DNA of 64,000 nucleotides from Mytilus edulis (Eukaryota; Mollusca; Bivalvia; Mytilida; Mytilidae): positions 73,483,335 through 73,547,334 of the forward strand of contig NC_092354.1 of NCBI RefSeq assembly GCF_963676685.1, given 5' to 3'. The notes below the pieces were generated by a model. It saw only the letters and a program-made list of their open reading frames with translations. It searched no databases and was not told the origin of the DNA. Numbering within the stretch: the first letter of the stretch is position 1; every line of letters starts with the position of its first letter. Positions 1 to 12,806 of this stretch are shown one piece after another. The translations under genes and the position numbers were made by a program.

Positions 1-2544
1 TTGAAGTTTTATAATATGTAATTTTTTCACAAATGGCAATGAATATATTATAACTGTCGTGTCCACAATTCCAAAAACTAAACGTAGGGTTTGTACTTTT
101 ATCATCAACAAGAGTGTGTGATCTAAATATCCTTCTGAAGAACCTGATTTCGCCCTCAAATTGTACTGGGGTTCATGATGCTCAGTCACTTTTTTTCTAT
201 GTTGTATGTTGTATACTGTATACTGTTGTCTGTTTTTTAGTTGTTTATCGGTTTTTTTACCATGACGTTATCAGTTCATGTAGTTTTTCGACTTACACGA
301 ACATATCAATTTGGTCCTTGATAAATGAATTTAACCGCAGTGAATTGTCCTAACAATACGAAACATATTGCGTCGGATTATGAATTCCGATCATTGTTAT
401 AAGTATTCCCACCATCGCTTAACAATCACAATCCTGAGACATTTGACTGCAAACAAATCTGTTTTAATCTTTAACGACACCTTTAGAGTATGGTTGTGGC
501 TCATGTTTCTCGTGCTTGCTGATTGATATCAATTAAAAATAAGTTATAATGTTATTATTCGAAGTTCCACCTTACGCTAAGTAGCATACTCCGTACTACT
601 GACGTGCCTGCATGAAGGCCACTTTAAATGAACTTTAAAACGAACTGTTTTATTTATATTATACATTTGTTAATAAAAAGTATGCTACCCTCACAAGGAG
701 ATCTAATTTTTTATACATGTGTTGAGTTTTATTGTATAAATAATTAATGTTCGTTTAAGTCTGGCGAAATAGAATGTTGTTATTCTAACAATTAGTTTCG
801 ATCTTTATCATATACTTGATGAATCGTAAGTGGTCGGAAATACATATTTATAGTTGATTTCACTAAATTATAACCGAATAAAATACAAGGAAGTTTGAGA
901 TTTAAAAGATAGAGTGATATAAACGGACTTGTTTTTATTTCTTTTTTTATTTTTAAAAATGTAATGAACATATATAACAATTGACTTCACAATATATCAG
1001 GTACCATATATTTAATATTATACGTTGAATCGTGTTACAAATTCATGTAAAGGTTATATTTTTTAATCATACACTACACTCGTTGAAACGTTTTCGTAAA
1101 AAAAAATCTGAATAAGCTTTTTTCTTGAATAAAATTGAAAATGGATAAACATGTTTATATTAATTTTGTGTGTCTCTATCGTTTCCACTGGTAGCATGAT
1201 GAGGAGATGGAATTTAACACAGTTTAACTGCTGTGTTGTGAATTATTTAGTTAAAATCTCATTTATTACCACCTATTATGTATACAATTCTAATTGCTTC
1301 AACTTGAAAAATTTTCATCGTCGGGGAACTGCTCAAACAGAGTTTTGAGGATAATGATAATATAATATAATGATAATATGACTGTTTAAAGGAGTGCTAA
1401 TTCGAATTGCAAATAGACGTGTATTGGTACTTATACATCCAACATTCATGTATTCAGTTACGATGTTCCTTTCTTAGGTCTGGTTCAATATTGTGTCATG
1501 TCTAAAAGTTTGATTTCTATTTTTATAACATGTGTAAAAGTTAAGATAATAAATCAGCTAGTTATATGAATTTTAACACAATTTTATATCAATAATCCAA
1601 ATGATATCAAATCAGGCTTAATATTAATATCCAACTTGATCAAATATTTTAGTTTTGTGAGTAGTGTACAGCCCAGGTTTCACAAATAATCTTGTGTCAT
1701 TCCCGAATCCAATAATCTAGTAACAAATTCAATCCATATAACGTTGAATAAACATATTTAAAGTAACTATACTGAAAACGATATTATTTTTTGGTACTTT
1801 TGGTCCAGCGTAATTGACAACATTCATCATGTAGGCACTTTTATATTACAAATGAAACATGGAAAATACAATGATCCTGAATATTTAGCTTACATTTGCT
1901 TTCATCTGATGTAAAATAATATATATATACTTGAACATGTCATATATTTCTTGCTTATTCAAAAAGATAGCACATTAGAAAATTAATTGATAAATGTTGG
2001 GTTTTTTGGGTCAAGGGAAATTTCTTTTTCCATTATAACAAAGTTACCTCGGCGTTATCATAAAGTGCCTGTAAGTAAACGCCGCATAAATGTTTTGTCT
2101 ACTTGAAATGGTTGGTATGCATCTAACTGTCTATTTGAAGTATTCCTGTTTCCTGTGACCAACATTTTATTGTTCTAAATTTTAATTTCAACTTAATCAA
2201 GATGTTTACTTCTGTGTGAAATAGTTTGAATGTTGTTTTGTGTTTGTTACAATAGGTTTATATTTATCAAACTGTTAATTTCATACAAATTTTCATAAAT
2301 CCTCATACATGAATTTAAGAGTGCTTTCTACGTTTTACAAAATTTTTGTACGTAACAGTAGTGTTAGCTACTCGACAATGGTTGAAATTTAGGAAAAGGA
2401 ATTAAAAAACTAAATCGTTTGCATGCCTTGCTTTTTTAATATTTCTTTCTTTTTTTCCCATTCTTTTCAGAATGTCTTAGAATGCTCTAGTTTCTTTTTT
2501 ATATTGTCAATATAATGGAGTTTTATTCGACTGCTATACTATGA

Positions 2545-2715
2545 GAGGTTTATTGAGCTACAAAATCAGGTTTAATTTACTTTTACAACTTCATTTATAT
2601 AACTGTAAATTGAATATAACTGTTCTCTATTCGTTAGATGTGTTTAAGCTTTTGATTTTGCCATTTGATAACGGATTTTCCATTTTTCATTTTCTGTGTT
2701 TTTGTGATTTTACAT
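2545..2715 (+). repeat. Diverged copy of interspersed family 2 (CCACCATTTTCTACAT type)
   Basis: Contains the order GAGCTACAAAATCAGG, TTTGATTTTGCCATTTGATAA and a following GGA(C/T)TTTCCAT. Clearer copies at 8860-9030, 38150-38330 and 39200-39320 show the same order. This copy is the most degraded of the four and was recognised mainly by that shared order. Confidence 0.45.
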
Positions 2716-4616
2716 TATAAATGCAATAAACTTATAAATGAAAAAAAAGCTACTGTATAATGCAAATTAACAAAAACGCAGAACTCCGAGGAAATTGCAG
2801 TCGAAAATAAAAACAAATCAAACAGGTATGGTTATGTGCAGCAGCATTGGTTTTAAAATATTGTTACTGCTGTCAAGCATTAAATCATTAAACAAAAAGA
2901 CAAAAGACACAAAGTTCTAATCTTAAATTCTTGCAATTACTGTAGGCTAATTAAAGTTTCGAAATCCACAAATTAGTAAGCATTCTCTTATAGTTGAAAG
3001 TATCAATCAGTACATTTCTCACAGATTGTGTGTACCAATCGTCATAAGCAGCCTGCCAGAAGCATGACATTTTCAAAGGCCAACATATAAGTCTCGACGG
3101 GATGCAATACATGTTATGTAAATGCATAACACTATTGAACTCATAAAAAGTCAGTTCACATCCCCATATTTTATACAACGGCATTACCGTTTCACTTTTT
3201 TAACTGTCAATAATGTCACAAAGACCCTTATAAATATTTGTTTATATTGTAAACACAATATCGACTTATATGTTGATGTCGTTGACACACCGCTATCGTA
3301 AATAAAAAATAAATCTAATAAGATAAAATTATTTATTTGAAATATTTGCAATGAATAATATATACACAACAAACAACTAAAATCTTACTTACTAAAAAAA
3401 TTGCAGCCAATATAAATGCCAGCTGTGCATTAATAAATTTTGTAAACATTTTTTTAAAATAGTTAAATGATCAAATAACATGTGATCCAATACTTTTTGA
3501 TTGGAATGGAATAATTTATTCCATAAATCATGCTTTATTGTGCATGTTATGTTGGTTTCTTTTTTTTAGTTTAATAGGAAATTATAGATTTTTTATTTTT
3601 CCTTTTTTTTTAAACAGCGACATTATTTATGCATTCGACACAAAAATGCCTACCCTGCTAAACCGGTCAAACTAAGGTTAGTTGTAACCGCTTCAACACC
3701 TCTTGAAATAAGGCTAATTATTAAAAACATATAAACATTATTAATGTTTGATTGTTCATTACTATGCTAAGATATATTTAATAAATTTAAACATATCTAT
3801 TTTCTATATAAAGAGTTAGAACCAGAAAATCTATTCGAAAACATAAAACCCCTTATGGACAACACTGGTAAATGGTATCTGCTTTTTATTGCTTGAATTA
3901 AAACAGAGTAAATTGGCAAGATAACGATTAGGCCAAACTATTCCATGGTATAGCAAACAAAATATATTTTTAAGGACTATGGTTGTAATATGCATTTGTA
4001 ATCATTAAACTATACTTTAAGAAAAACTTTTAGGAATTAACAGAATATTTATCAGTTCAAAAGACCACATCAACCGCCTTAACCAACTCTTCCTAGACAA
4101 AATACATACATATAAAGACAATTTATAATGAACAACAACGAAAAACCCATTATGCTAAAAGACAAGTGAGATACAACTACGAACAATGATGAAACTATGA
4201 TTAAACCGGATTTTCAAGCATACTTCACCTAAATTTACCTTTTTAGACCGTAAATCTTATATCAAAACGCACAATACCAAAAGTGCACATTTCAACTTAA
4301 AATAGTCTGACAGAAAATGATTATGCTTGAGACGAGAGTCAAAACTGGAAGCTGTTTATTGTAGCCAAATTCATTATAAGTATACAACATCTCAGCAACA
4401 GTATAAATATAACACTATTTGCTGAAATTGACGGGAATGATCCCTTATGGAACTTCAGATATTAAGACCATCATCGCAAAAAGTTTTTTTTTATTCAAGA
4501 TATTAACATGTTTTTGTACGAGGGATGTCCTTGCTCACTCGACTTTAAATGCTAATGATAGGTACTGACAAAACAATATAAAAGTTGAAATACAACAAAA
4601 ACAAATGTCAATATAA

Positions 4617-4790
4617 AACAGAAGATGTGGTACGGTTGCCAATGAGACCACTGTTCACAAGTGACCAAAATGACACAGACATTAACAACTATAGGTCACC
4701 TTACGGCCTTCAACAATGAGCAAAACCCATAATGCATAGTCAGCTATAAAAGACCCCGATATGACAATGTAAAGTCCTTTTTGGGTGCAA
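4617..4790 (+). repeat. Interspersed family 1 (GATGTGGTATGAGTGCCAAT core)
   Basis: Begins with AGAAGATGTGGTACGGTTGC and continues through AACTATAGGTCACC, CAACAATGAGCAAA and a block ending GACAATGTAAA. The same series occurs in reverse orientation at 21866-22168 and 42966-43241. Shorter pieces lie at 9617-9720, 54093-54150 and 57405-57500. I recognise this family as abundant in mussel genomic sequence. Its class (SINE or LINE tail) cannot be decided from this window. Confidence 0.7.
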
Positions 4791-5326
4791 ATAACATTTG
4801 AACATTTCTTTTATCCATACAGAAAAGTTATCCTAAAGATCAAGGCTATTACATGGGACAACATATCAAAATACATCTTATTAACTAGATTGATACAATG
4901 GGATGAATTCTACCTGTATACAATGATAAAAGTCATTTAACCACATCTGGTCATATCATGTAGACCATAAGGCGCCTGTTCCTAATGTATCAACATTGCA
5001 GAAGAGCAATGTGTACATTTTTCTAGGGTTGATCTGCAGACTGATGTTCTTATAATCCCTACACACATTAAGCGCTTACACTATATCGAAATAACTGAAG
5101 CTATTCCTTTGTAGAATTCATAATGTTGAAAGCATAACAATTATATACAATGAGAATGCCATGATGGTTTAATACGCGTGACATTTTTTTCAGTTGTTTT
5201 TTTAAGTACAATTTACATATATACTTAGTACACAATTCATATAATAAAAAAGCCAGCAGAGGTACATGTATGTGCTTCACCAATATGTGTTATTCAGTAT
5301 GCGATACCAAATGAACGGTTTGAAAT

Positions 5327-5780
5327 TTAAGTGTAAGCAGGGTCTTCCTTGTTGGTAAGTGAATGATGATAGTTCCCTGACACATCATTGTCATCCTCTG
5401 TTATTCTGATGTGTGCTACGTCGTAATCTCCATCGCAGGTGTTACGGACAGCATTACGTACTGTATGATCATACGTGTCGTCAGAGTCATCTGTTGTGGT
5501 CCGAAGATGTGAATATGTATTCGACTCGTGTTGGTTGGTCTGGATTCCTAGTTGTTGTATGGGGCATAATTTAATGGCCTTATCATCTGTCCTGTTGTCA
5601 AAATAAACGGCAGGTGTTGTTGAAAGATTGGAGCCGCCAGGAGTGTTCACTAAGTGAGCTTGGTGATGATTTTCGTGTTTGTTAGGCCTACCAGCAGGGG
5701 TATATGTTGGATTTACAGTAGGCATTACCTGGTCATTGCTCGTCATTTGTGTATTACGGAACTCACTGCAGTTGCGTTTC
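5327..5780 (-). CDS. Receptor A, cytoplasmic tail exon
   Basis: Terminal coding exon, ending with a TAA at 5327. The acceptor reads ACACTTGTAG before GAAACGC and joins the membrane exon in phase 2, giving a basic stop-transfer run (RKR) right after the membrane helix. The tail is about 150 residues and rich in Asn, Asp, Thr and His. It carries seven tyrosines, in NPTY (an NPxY-type motif, which in other receptors binds PTB domains or clathrin adaptors), VYFDN, TYSHL, DTYDHT, GDYDV, NYHHSL and the near-terminal AYT. TYSHL also fits the Yxx-hydrophobic sorting pattern. The TYSHL, acidic spacer, TYDHT order recurs in gene B. A role in phosphotyrosine signalling or endocytosis is inferred, as no catalytic domain is present. 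Confidence 0.75.
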
Positions 5781-6456
5781 CTACAAGTGTAAAATCAATA
5801 TTTGTTTTGTGTGTATGAAAGTTTGCAGTTAAACATAGAAACGTATACATATTTGTACTTTTCATTTAGCTACATGAAGCGTATTGCTTGTACGTCTTAG
5901 AAGAAGTTAAGCTAAATTCCTCTTTGTTGTCTCTTTCTTAACTTTCAAAAAGTTCAAATGTTTGAAAACAACTATTCTGTTGACAGCCAAAATGATATCA
6001 ATTCCTGAGATAACTGAACAAGATACAAAAAGAAAACGAAGTTGCCATTAGGTTTAGTGTGAATTTTTCACAGGTTATGTTTTGCTGTTATCGTAATGTA
6101 TCTGTGTCAAAAATTAAAATATTAAGCATCTTTTATTTGAATAAGACTTTTTTTTATCAAAATATGTGTTTGAAAAAAATTAATTAAATAAGAAATGATA
6201 TCAATGTTTTGTAAATCGTTGTTATAAACTGCATTTCTTTCTCTTGGCCCTCACTGAACATACACACTTATATATTCCGCTTCCTCCAGTATATTTATCT
6301 CATATTTGCTTTTGTACATTCAGTACATTCAGTATACAAATATTTGATGCAGCTTTGTTTAAATTGTCGTGATTAGAGAAGTTATCACATTAATCAATTA
6401 TTAACTATTTACTTGCCAAAATTTCAACCTCACATTGAAGACCGTCAAAATCATAC

Positions 6457-6541
6457 CTTAGCAGAAAAAGTCCAACAATAACACAAATGACGAGTAATAC
6501 TCCTACTATTCCAACGGCAATAAAAACAAAGTCTGGTTTAC
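6457..6541 (-). CDS. Receptor A, transmembrane exon
   Basis: An 85-nt exon bounded by acceptor TTATCTTTATAG and donor CTAAG/GTATGA. Phase 1 in, phase 2 out. It encodes GKPDF followed by a hydrophobic helix of about 22 residues rich in Val, Ile, Gly and Leu, ending LLR. The equivalent exons in genes B and C are 73 nt with the same phases, which supports common descent. The short intron-side extension of the open frame beyond the donor (to 6405) is not coding in this model. Confidence 0.78.
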
Positions 6542-7636
6542 CTATAAAGATAACGTCATGCAAACAAATATATGAGATAATAGCAAATGATGAGGTTATC
6601 AATACGTTTAATCAATAATAGTCATTTCATGAAATAAACATTTTGAGAAATCCAATTGTAGCATTTCGGAAACAATTTTGTGTCAGTACCATTTTTTTTT
6701 AATATACCTATTTCAATGAAACAGTAATGTGTGCGCATTATTCTTGCAGCTCTTAACACATAATAATTTGTGTTTCGTAATTTAAATCTGCTTGCACAAC
6801 AGTTACTGTACCAAATCAGGAATATGACAACCGAAATTATGTTTTGAAGTTGTCGTGAATAATGCTTTATTGTGCATATCACTGTTTTGTAAAAAAAAAA
6901 AAGTTCAACTTTGACTAAGGAAAACTAAGTTTTTATCGTGAGTTTTGTCAATAACCCCACTTGTAAATTAGTGATGATTAGTTTACTTCGAATAGACGTC
7001 TCCAGTTGCATCTCTCAAAGTTGACAGCGAGGTATAACTGATTTTGTACTAAATGGAGTTGTTAGGTAACAGTCAAATGGACAAGGTCATCAACTAATCA
7101 ATAAATCAATGTCTTCGTCTTTCACATTCCAAAGGAGACAAATTAAAACAAACAGTAAAACCGAAAAATTAGTAAGTCGTGACCAAGATGTCTAAGACAG
7201 ACTTCGATCCCTGAAACAAGTGAAAATCATATTTACAGATATTTCCCGACGAAAACTGTGACTTAAACCTGATTCAAAGCTAGCTAAACCTATGTTGTTG
7301 AAAGTTCTGTTATATTGAAAAATTTAGAAACTAATTAAAGTTATGCTTATTCTCGCTTTGTTTAGAACTAAGGTAAAGATTACTTGAGGGCGTGGAACCT
7401 TTCTTTCTAGGTAATTTATTATCAAACTTGTTGTCTAAACCTTAAAATGTCATACGTGATGTCCCAAATAAAATAATTCTACTCGAAGGAAATATATGGC
7501 AGAGGTACAAAAACAAAAAATAAAGGAATAAAATCAAAACTTGTTTCACCCGTAAAGTAAGCTTCATGATTTGTACAAATTGTAAAGTCATTATTTACAA
7601 ATAGGTACAAATGTATCATCTCATATATTTACCTAC

Positions 7637-7681
7637 CATAGGAATCCATATTTGTATCATGGCCTGATACGCTATTTCTAC
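7637..7681 (-). CDS. Receptor A, stalk mini-exon 3
   Basis: A 45-nt phase 1-1 exon between acceptor TTTGTTTCAG and donor TATG/GTAGGTAA. It encodes a short polar juxtamembrane segment (RNSVSGHDTNMDSYG once joined). Its donor is nearly identical to that of the next stalk exon upstream, which suggests duplication of a stalk exon. It joins in frame to the membrane exon. Skipping it would not change the frame. Confidence 0.6.
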
Positions 7682-7932
7682 CTGAAACAAATATATCGAA
7701 AGTATAAAAAGTAAACTAACAAAAATACCGAAAACTCTCCAAATATTCAGAACAGAAATTCCCTTATCAAAGGACAAAATAAAACGCTCATACAGATCAA
7801 AAGAATGAATAGTATTTTCACTGCAATGAACATACTTGACAAGCACAAATCATAAAAAATCATAAAACAAACTTAATTTAACAAGTTGGACACCACATCT
7901 TATTTTTTGTATATAAATTCTTATTTACCTAC

Positions 7933-7971
7933 CATGAGATTCCGTTGTTCTGTCACTACCTGATTTGACAA
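7933..7971 (-). CDS. Receptor A, stalk mini-exon 2
   Basis: A 39-nt phase 1-1 exon, acceptor TTATTTCAG, donor CATG/GTAGGTAA. It encodes VKSGSDRTTESH. The exon at 10184-10222 encodes VKPVDDRTTETH, so the two are duplicates. Gene B has one exon of the same length and phase in the same place. This is a hydrophilic Thr/Ser-containing spacer between lectin-like domain and membrane. Confidence 0.65.
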
Positions 7972-8559
7972 CTGAAATAACAATGATATTCATAACATAA
8001 CACAACTGTAGAATTTAATCACATGATTCCTATGTGATGGATATCATTCTCATCACGTAGTGGAACTAATGTTTACCCTACTAGAATCATACTTATTGTA
8101 TTACATCGACATTTTCTAGACTAGAAAAAAACGTGTTCTATCAATGCGGGATTATTAACACTAATGTAATGCAACTTGAAATGTTATCCTTTATTTAGAA
8201 CTCAAGTCTACAGGCACAATGATTAATATTTTAACGGCTGTTGTACTTTCAGAAACAAAACTTAACCTTACATTGGTCGATGATGGTTTCCGTTCATATT
8301 AATGCATTTTTACATTTCATCAAACAATACCTTACAGTATTTTTTTATCTTCTGAATATTATTATTTTTTTTTATTTGAGAGATTGTTACGGTTGGAAGT
8401 TTTATTTGGTTCGTATTACATGCATTCTGAGCAGAAGGTTGATGAACCAAGGGAATGTCAAAGAATTTCTCGTCGTTTTTCTAACATTAAAACATTGGAA
8501 GATACCAAGACATTGCTGATAAATATTCCGTATCAACTTCACAAATATTGTACGATGGT

Positions 8560-9050
8560 CTTAACGTATATATTCTGCGTACTGACGTTGTTTATCATCT
8601 TAATAACGTGTTGTGTTCGGTACTTATATATCTCATCTAATGTTATTCATGTGTTATGCTACTTGGGTAAACTCTTATATTCTTGTTTTTCGTTTTTGCT
8701 AAATAAATGTGCTTTGTCTACATGTCTTTTTGTTTATCTTTGTTGACATATTTGATTGTTTTTATAGGGATAAGGACTATTATACAATGTTGACAGATGT
8801 ACTCTTATTTTCTTTACAACGATGATACTATAATGATATTGCATGCCATTGTTCTACAAATGTGAGGTTTAGCTAGCTATAAACTCGGGTTTCAATCCAC
8901 CATTTTCTACATAAGAAAATGCATGTACCAAGTTGGAAATATAACAGTTGTTTCCCACTCGATTCATGGGTTTGAGCTTATCATTTTTGCCATTTGCCTC
9001 GGGACTTTCCATTTAGAATTTACCTCGGAGTTTGTAATTTTATTATTTTA
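8560..9050 (+). repeat. Interspersed family 2 copy, with upstream arm
   Basis: Contains TAGGGATAAGGACTATTATA, an ACAATGTTGACAG block, then TCCACCATTTTCTACATAAG, ATATAACAGTTG and TTTGCC-ATTTG-C followed by GGGACTTTCCAT. The same blocks in the same order occur at 37990-38330 and 38870-39330. The open frames at 8241-8746 run into this repeat and are not taken as genes. Confidence 0.6.
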
Positions 9051-9616
9051 ATTTGTTTATCCATACATGAACGATGATAATGGAAAATACGTTGAATACG
9101 CTTTTCTGGTAATTAAATGGTTTTCCTGTTTTCTTCTAAATAAGCTTATGGTATTTGTGAATCCTTGACTTATTGATTCTTGAAACTAGCTGCTAAAAGT
9201 ATACATTATTAAAGACTGGATCATATCTTTTGTCTTCATGTTGATGTGATGGATCATAGAATAGAATTTAAAGAATTATGTCATTAAGACATCAAGTCAA
9301 CCACAATAATACATAAAATTTATGTAGATCTCATTATAAGATCCTCATTAAAAGAAAATAAATTTCTCTGAGTTTAGTATGTTTGTTAGTTTATATTTGA
9401 AACATAAAGTAACATCCATTTACTTAAAATGGTCAACTATACGTTAAATATTATCTGGCATTGTGGGTTCATCATTGTTTGTGGGATACTAATTTTCTTG
9501 GATTAAAAAAAAAACAAATATTGATGAAAATAAAAAACTACAAACAATGGTAGCCCAAGAAAGTAAATAGATCTACAGTGCTAACATTTGAGTTATTTGA
9601 TACATGATTATATACA

Positions 9617-9720
9617 TAGGAAGATGTGGTATGAGTGTCAATTAAACAACCCTCCATTTAAGTCACAATTTAAAAAAAAATACCATTATAGGTCAAAATA
9701 CGATCTTTTACACAGAGTTT
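9617..9720 (+). repeat. Interspersed family 1, short fragment
   Basis: Starts AGGAAGATGTGGTATGAGTG and continues through TCAATTAAACAACCCTCC and a CATTATAGGTCA block, a truncated version of the 4617-4790 copy in the same orientation. Confidence 0.6.
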
Positions 9721-9799
9721 TCAGTCTGTAATTTCCATAGAAACAAGACGGAAAACCAACGGTCAACTTGAAATGGCTATCAAAGATACCACGCTTATA

Positions 9800-9970
9800 A
9801 CTTGACATGCCAGACGCGCGTTTTGTCTACATAAGAATATTCAATGACGCTCAGATCAAAATAGTTAGACAGCCAAACCAGTAAAAATTTGAAAAGCAGT
9901 GAGGACCCAAAATTCAAAAAACGTTGTGCCAAATACGGCTAAGGTAATCTCTGCCTGTGATAATATGTAA
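9800..9970 (+). repeat. Interspersed family 3 (CCAGACGCGCGTTT core), in the intron of gene A
   Basis: Carries TGCCAGACGCGCGTTTTGTC, an AATGACGCTCAGATCAAAAT block, an AGTGAGGACCCAAAATTC block and CAAATACGGCTAAGGTAATC. Other copies or fragments are at 12935-13045 (reverse), 32735-32985 (inverted pair), 37945-37985 and 43555-43705. A mollusc-wide interspersed repeat in my experience; class unresolved. Confidence 0.65.
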
Positions 9971-10183
9971 ACGATTCATGTAACAAATCGATAAACAAAA
10001 AATGAAGAGATTTCAGCCCAGTACATAATGGTGCTTACGTATGGAAAAGACGAAAAATTAAAACATATTAAGTACTAATACAACGTTCACGAATCAGTAA
10101 AACATTGAGTAAACATCCAAACCATAGAAGAAGAAAAAAATAAGTGTATATTCAACAAGTATCTACTTATAAAACTAAACTAC

Positions 10184-10222
10184 CATGAGTTTCCGTCGTT
10201 CTGTCATCGACTGGCTTGACAA
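10184..10222 (-). CDS. Receptor A, stalk mini-exon 1
   Basis: A 39-nt phase 1-1 exon with acceptor TTGTTCTTTCAG and donor CATG/GTAG. It encodes VKPVDDRTTETH. It joins the preceding lectin-like exon (ending LLCKG) and the next stalk exon in frame, and is a clear duplicate of 7933-7971. Confidence 0.65.
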
Positions 10223-11284
10223 CTGAAAGAACAATGATCTTTAAAACATAAAACAAATGTGCAATTTCACTAATTGATAATGTAAATTAATTACTGCATA
10301 AAGGTCAGCGACTTGTATCACAAAAGATTCAACAACAAGACATCGTTAAACATTTAAATTTTAGTATAACTAGAACTTTCTTCATAAATTAGAGAGATGC
10401 TAAATACTTTATAGACGGTAATCTGTTCATTAATAGAGAAAAAAGAAAAGCTCAAATTTCCAAGCGAAATACCTGACAGATTACAGACATTCTCGAATAT
10501 GATCCTTTGTGTTTATCATTGCATACAACATAAACATATTTTTAATAACCAAAAACTTTGTTGAAAGGACGAAAAATCCGATAAATCTATCACAAATTAC
10601 CAATATAGAACACGGAACAGAATATTCGATATACACTTGGTAGAGTACCCGGCAGAAAATGTCCCTTAAATTTTTTGATGCATGGAAACAAAAGTAAAAT
10701 GGACTTCATTCTGTCCACGAAATTGCAAAAATAAAGTTGAATTCGAATTAAAATAATCGTAACATGATTTTCATGTTGCATCAGTGGACAAACATGTATA
10801 CCCAAATTGATCGTTGTAGTGAATTTTGGTTCCAATTAGCTTTGTATTTGCAAAGAAGATGTTATTTTAATACAAATAAAAGACGAATCAAACGGAGTTT
10901 AGCAGACGTCGAGTGATAACATAATAGCTATTTTAACCATTGAGGTCAGGTAATTATAAGCTAATTAATACCAGCACAACTCTACTCACAAACGAATTTA
11001 TGTGCGCAAAAAAGATTCAAATTTCACACCACATGTTTAGCAGACAATACAACCTTGATCATTAAGTGGTTGCAATCCGACTAATGCTGGCTAATTGATA
11101 TATTAAAAAATATTTTTCATATCGTAAAACTCTTTAGACTACAAAGTCACCAAATAACAAATTGTCATATTTTAGACGATGAGTAATTCATGTTGCTATT
11201 TTCATAGAAAGCAGTTGATTTAGTGGCAAGTTTAACATTAAAATTGGGTTTCAAGGGAATTAATCAAATCTATTTTATACAAAC

Positions 11285-11527
11285 CTTTACACAACAATTC
11301 CAAATTCATGCTTCCGATTAGCTTATGATTAACTGTTCTTGTTTGAATGGTGTATATCCAGAAATCTTTACAAGCATCCATGGAATTGTGTTGTGTAAGA
11401 GTGGAACCTGGCAAATTAATATAACTTCTATCACCATTAGCATGATTAAGTTTTTCGTCGATATTAACTGCAGTGTTAGAAGGGCAAGTGATTGCAACTG
11501 TTGTATCAGCAACTTCTGAAGAACAGC
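11285..11527 (-). CDS. Receptor A, second SUEL-lectin-like domain exon
   Basis: A 243-nt phase 1-1 exon: acceptor TTTATATTTTTAG, donor TGTAAAG/GTTTGT. It encodes about 81 residues starting CSSEV, with a central AITCPSN and ending LELLCKG. Four cysteines are visible, fewer than the six in gene B's domains. The opening C, the TCP, and the closing pattern hydrophobic-x-hydrophobic-x-C-x-G match the SUEL (rhamnose-binding lectin, Gal_Lectin) layout, and the exon length and donor match gene B's domain at 35384-35608. Sequence drift is strong, so sugar binding should not be assumed. The opposite-strand frame here is a shadow. Confidence 0.6.
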
Positions 11528-11996
11528 CTAAAAATATAAATAAAAAAAGGATATTTTCAAACAAATTTCTTTAAACATAGTAAATATAAATGACACTTCG
11601 TAAAATTCGTACGTTCGACGCGTATTTGGGCGTTTTTCAATAAAATCGTGATCTCTTGTCCAAGTCACTTTAAAAACAATGTGTTTGATCTTCACAAGCA
11701 ATTTTTTGTGCAGTCAGTATATTGAATTATATAAAACATTTTTAAGCAAATGAACAGTATATTTTTAGAGGGATTGATAAGATATTGATTCCTGAATGGT
11801 CCAAAACAACAAAATGGCAAGTCCCTAGACAACATGTTCAACATTCATACTCTAAAATATCGTAAAAAAGGTAGAAATAAATGGTATGTGTACTTAATAT
11901 AATTTCTTTAGTAATTGAAAAGTATGTTTAGAGCCAACATATTTTAATAAACAGCTTTAAACATTTTTTTATTTCAGAAGGTGTCTCCCTGACAAA

Positions 11997-12806
11997 ATGT
12001 CTACTACGAAACGAATTCATTAAAATTTGCTAATTAACAGTTAAATAAAATCGATGTGATTTTGTTTGAAAAGATATATTAACATTAGGGTCTTACAAAC
12101 GAAGTGGTGCTTTTGTAACAGCAGTTAAATTGTTGATAAGAAAAATTGAGCACATCAAATGGACCAGAGTGATACCGGTTTTTTTTTGTAAATGTCCACC
12201 ACGAAACGGGTCGAATCTCCTTCAGTATCTAGTTTTAAAATTATGAAAAAAATATCACTGTACAGCTAAAAACATGCTTTGATGAATACAATCAGTCTTG
12301 TTACTTTTGTTATATAGGGATTGTGGGGAAAAAATAAAATATGTGAATATGTCCCCTACGAAACGGTTACCTACGTAACAAGTATGGGATAAAAAAGTTT
12401 CATAGTGGACACTACCACTACCAATCAGTCTTTTTTTACTCTGTTTTCAATTATATTCGTACAAAACAAATAACAAGGGTTAGTTTCTTTCATGTAATTT
12501 TTAGTATGTTTTTATTAACATAGAATAGGGTTAATGTCAACTACGAAACTGTTTGTCCACTACGAAACGGTTTTGTCAACTACGAAACGCATCAAAATGT
12601 CCACTACGGAACATGAGTTGTACCTTCATATGTGAAGTACTGTCTAATCTTTATCGATAAAAAATGGTTCCCTAATTCAGAAGAAAATTAGATCTTTCTA
12701 GTATATCAAGTAAACAAACTGGAATGTCTATAGGAGACATTTAAAATTGCAATAAGATGTGTGTTTAGAAGCAGTTTCGTCGGGGATAAATGTCCCCTAC
12801 GAAACA
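11997..12806. repeat. Array of dispersed TGTCCACTACGAAACG motifs
   Basis: A 14-16 bp motif of form TGTC(C/A)(A/C)CTACGAAAC(G) occurs at 11998, 12193, 12350, 12535, 12554, 12574, 12598 and 12791 on the plus strand, and once inverted at about 12774-12787. Spacing is irregular (19 to 200 bases) and the sequence between is unrelated AT-rich DNA. It lies in the proposed intron of gene A between its two lectin-like exons. Confidence 0.7.

Larger units (their letters stand above)
1..5326. other. No gene recognised; AT-rich intergenic DNA
   Basis: No open frame here resembles a known protein. The short frames are poor in conserved motifs and lack paired splice sites that would link them to neighbours. 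The stretch holds two diverged interspersed repeat fragments (about 2545-2715 and 4617-4790, listed separately). The 3' end of receptor gene A lies just to the right on the minus strand, so the last few hundred bases probably include its 3' untranslated region. Confidence 0.6.

Noticed and set aside
8241-8746. Two overlapping plus-strand frames (92 and 120 codons)
   Set aside because: Hydrophobic, overlap each other in different frames, and run into interspersed family 2; no splice support.
10590-10835. 81-codon minus-strand frame as an ectodomain exon of gene A
   Set aside because: A weak phase-1 donor exists, but no acceptor could be found before an in-frame stop and the cysteine pattern does not match.
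11997-12806. CRISPR-like array
   Set aside because: Spacing is irregular, one unit is inverted, and the DNA is eukaryotic.
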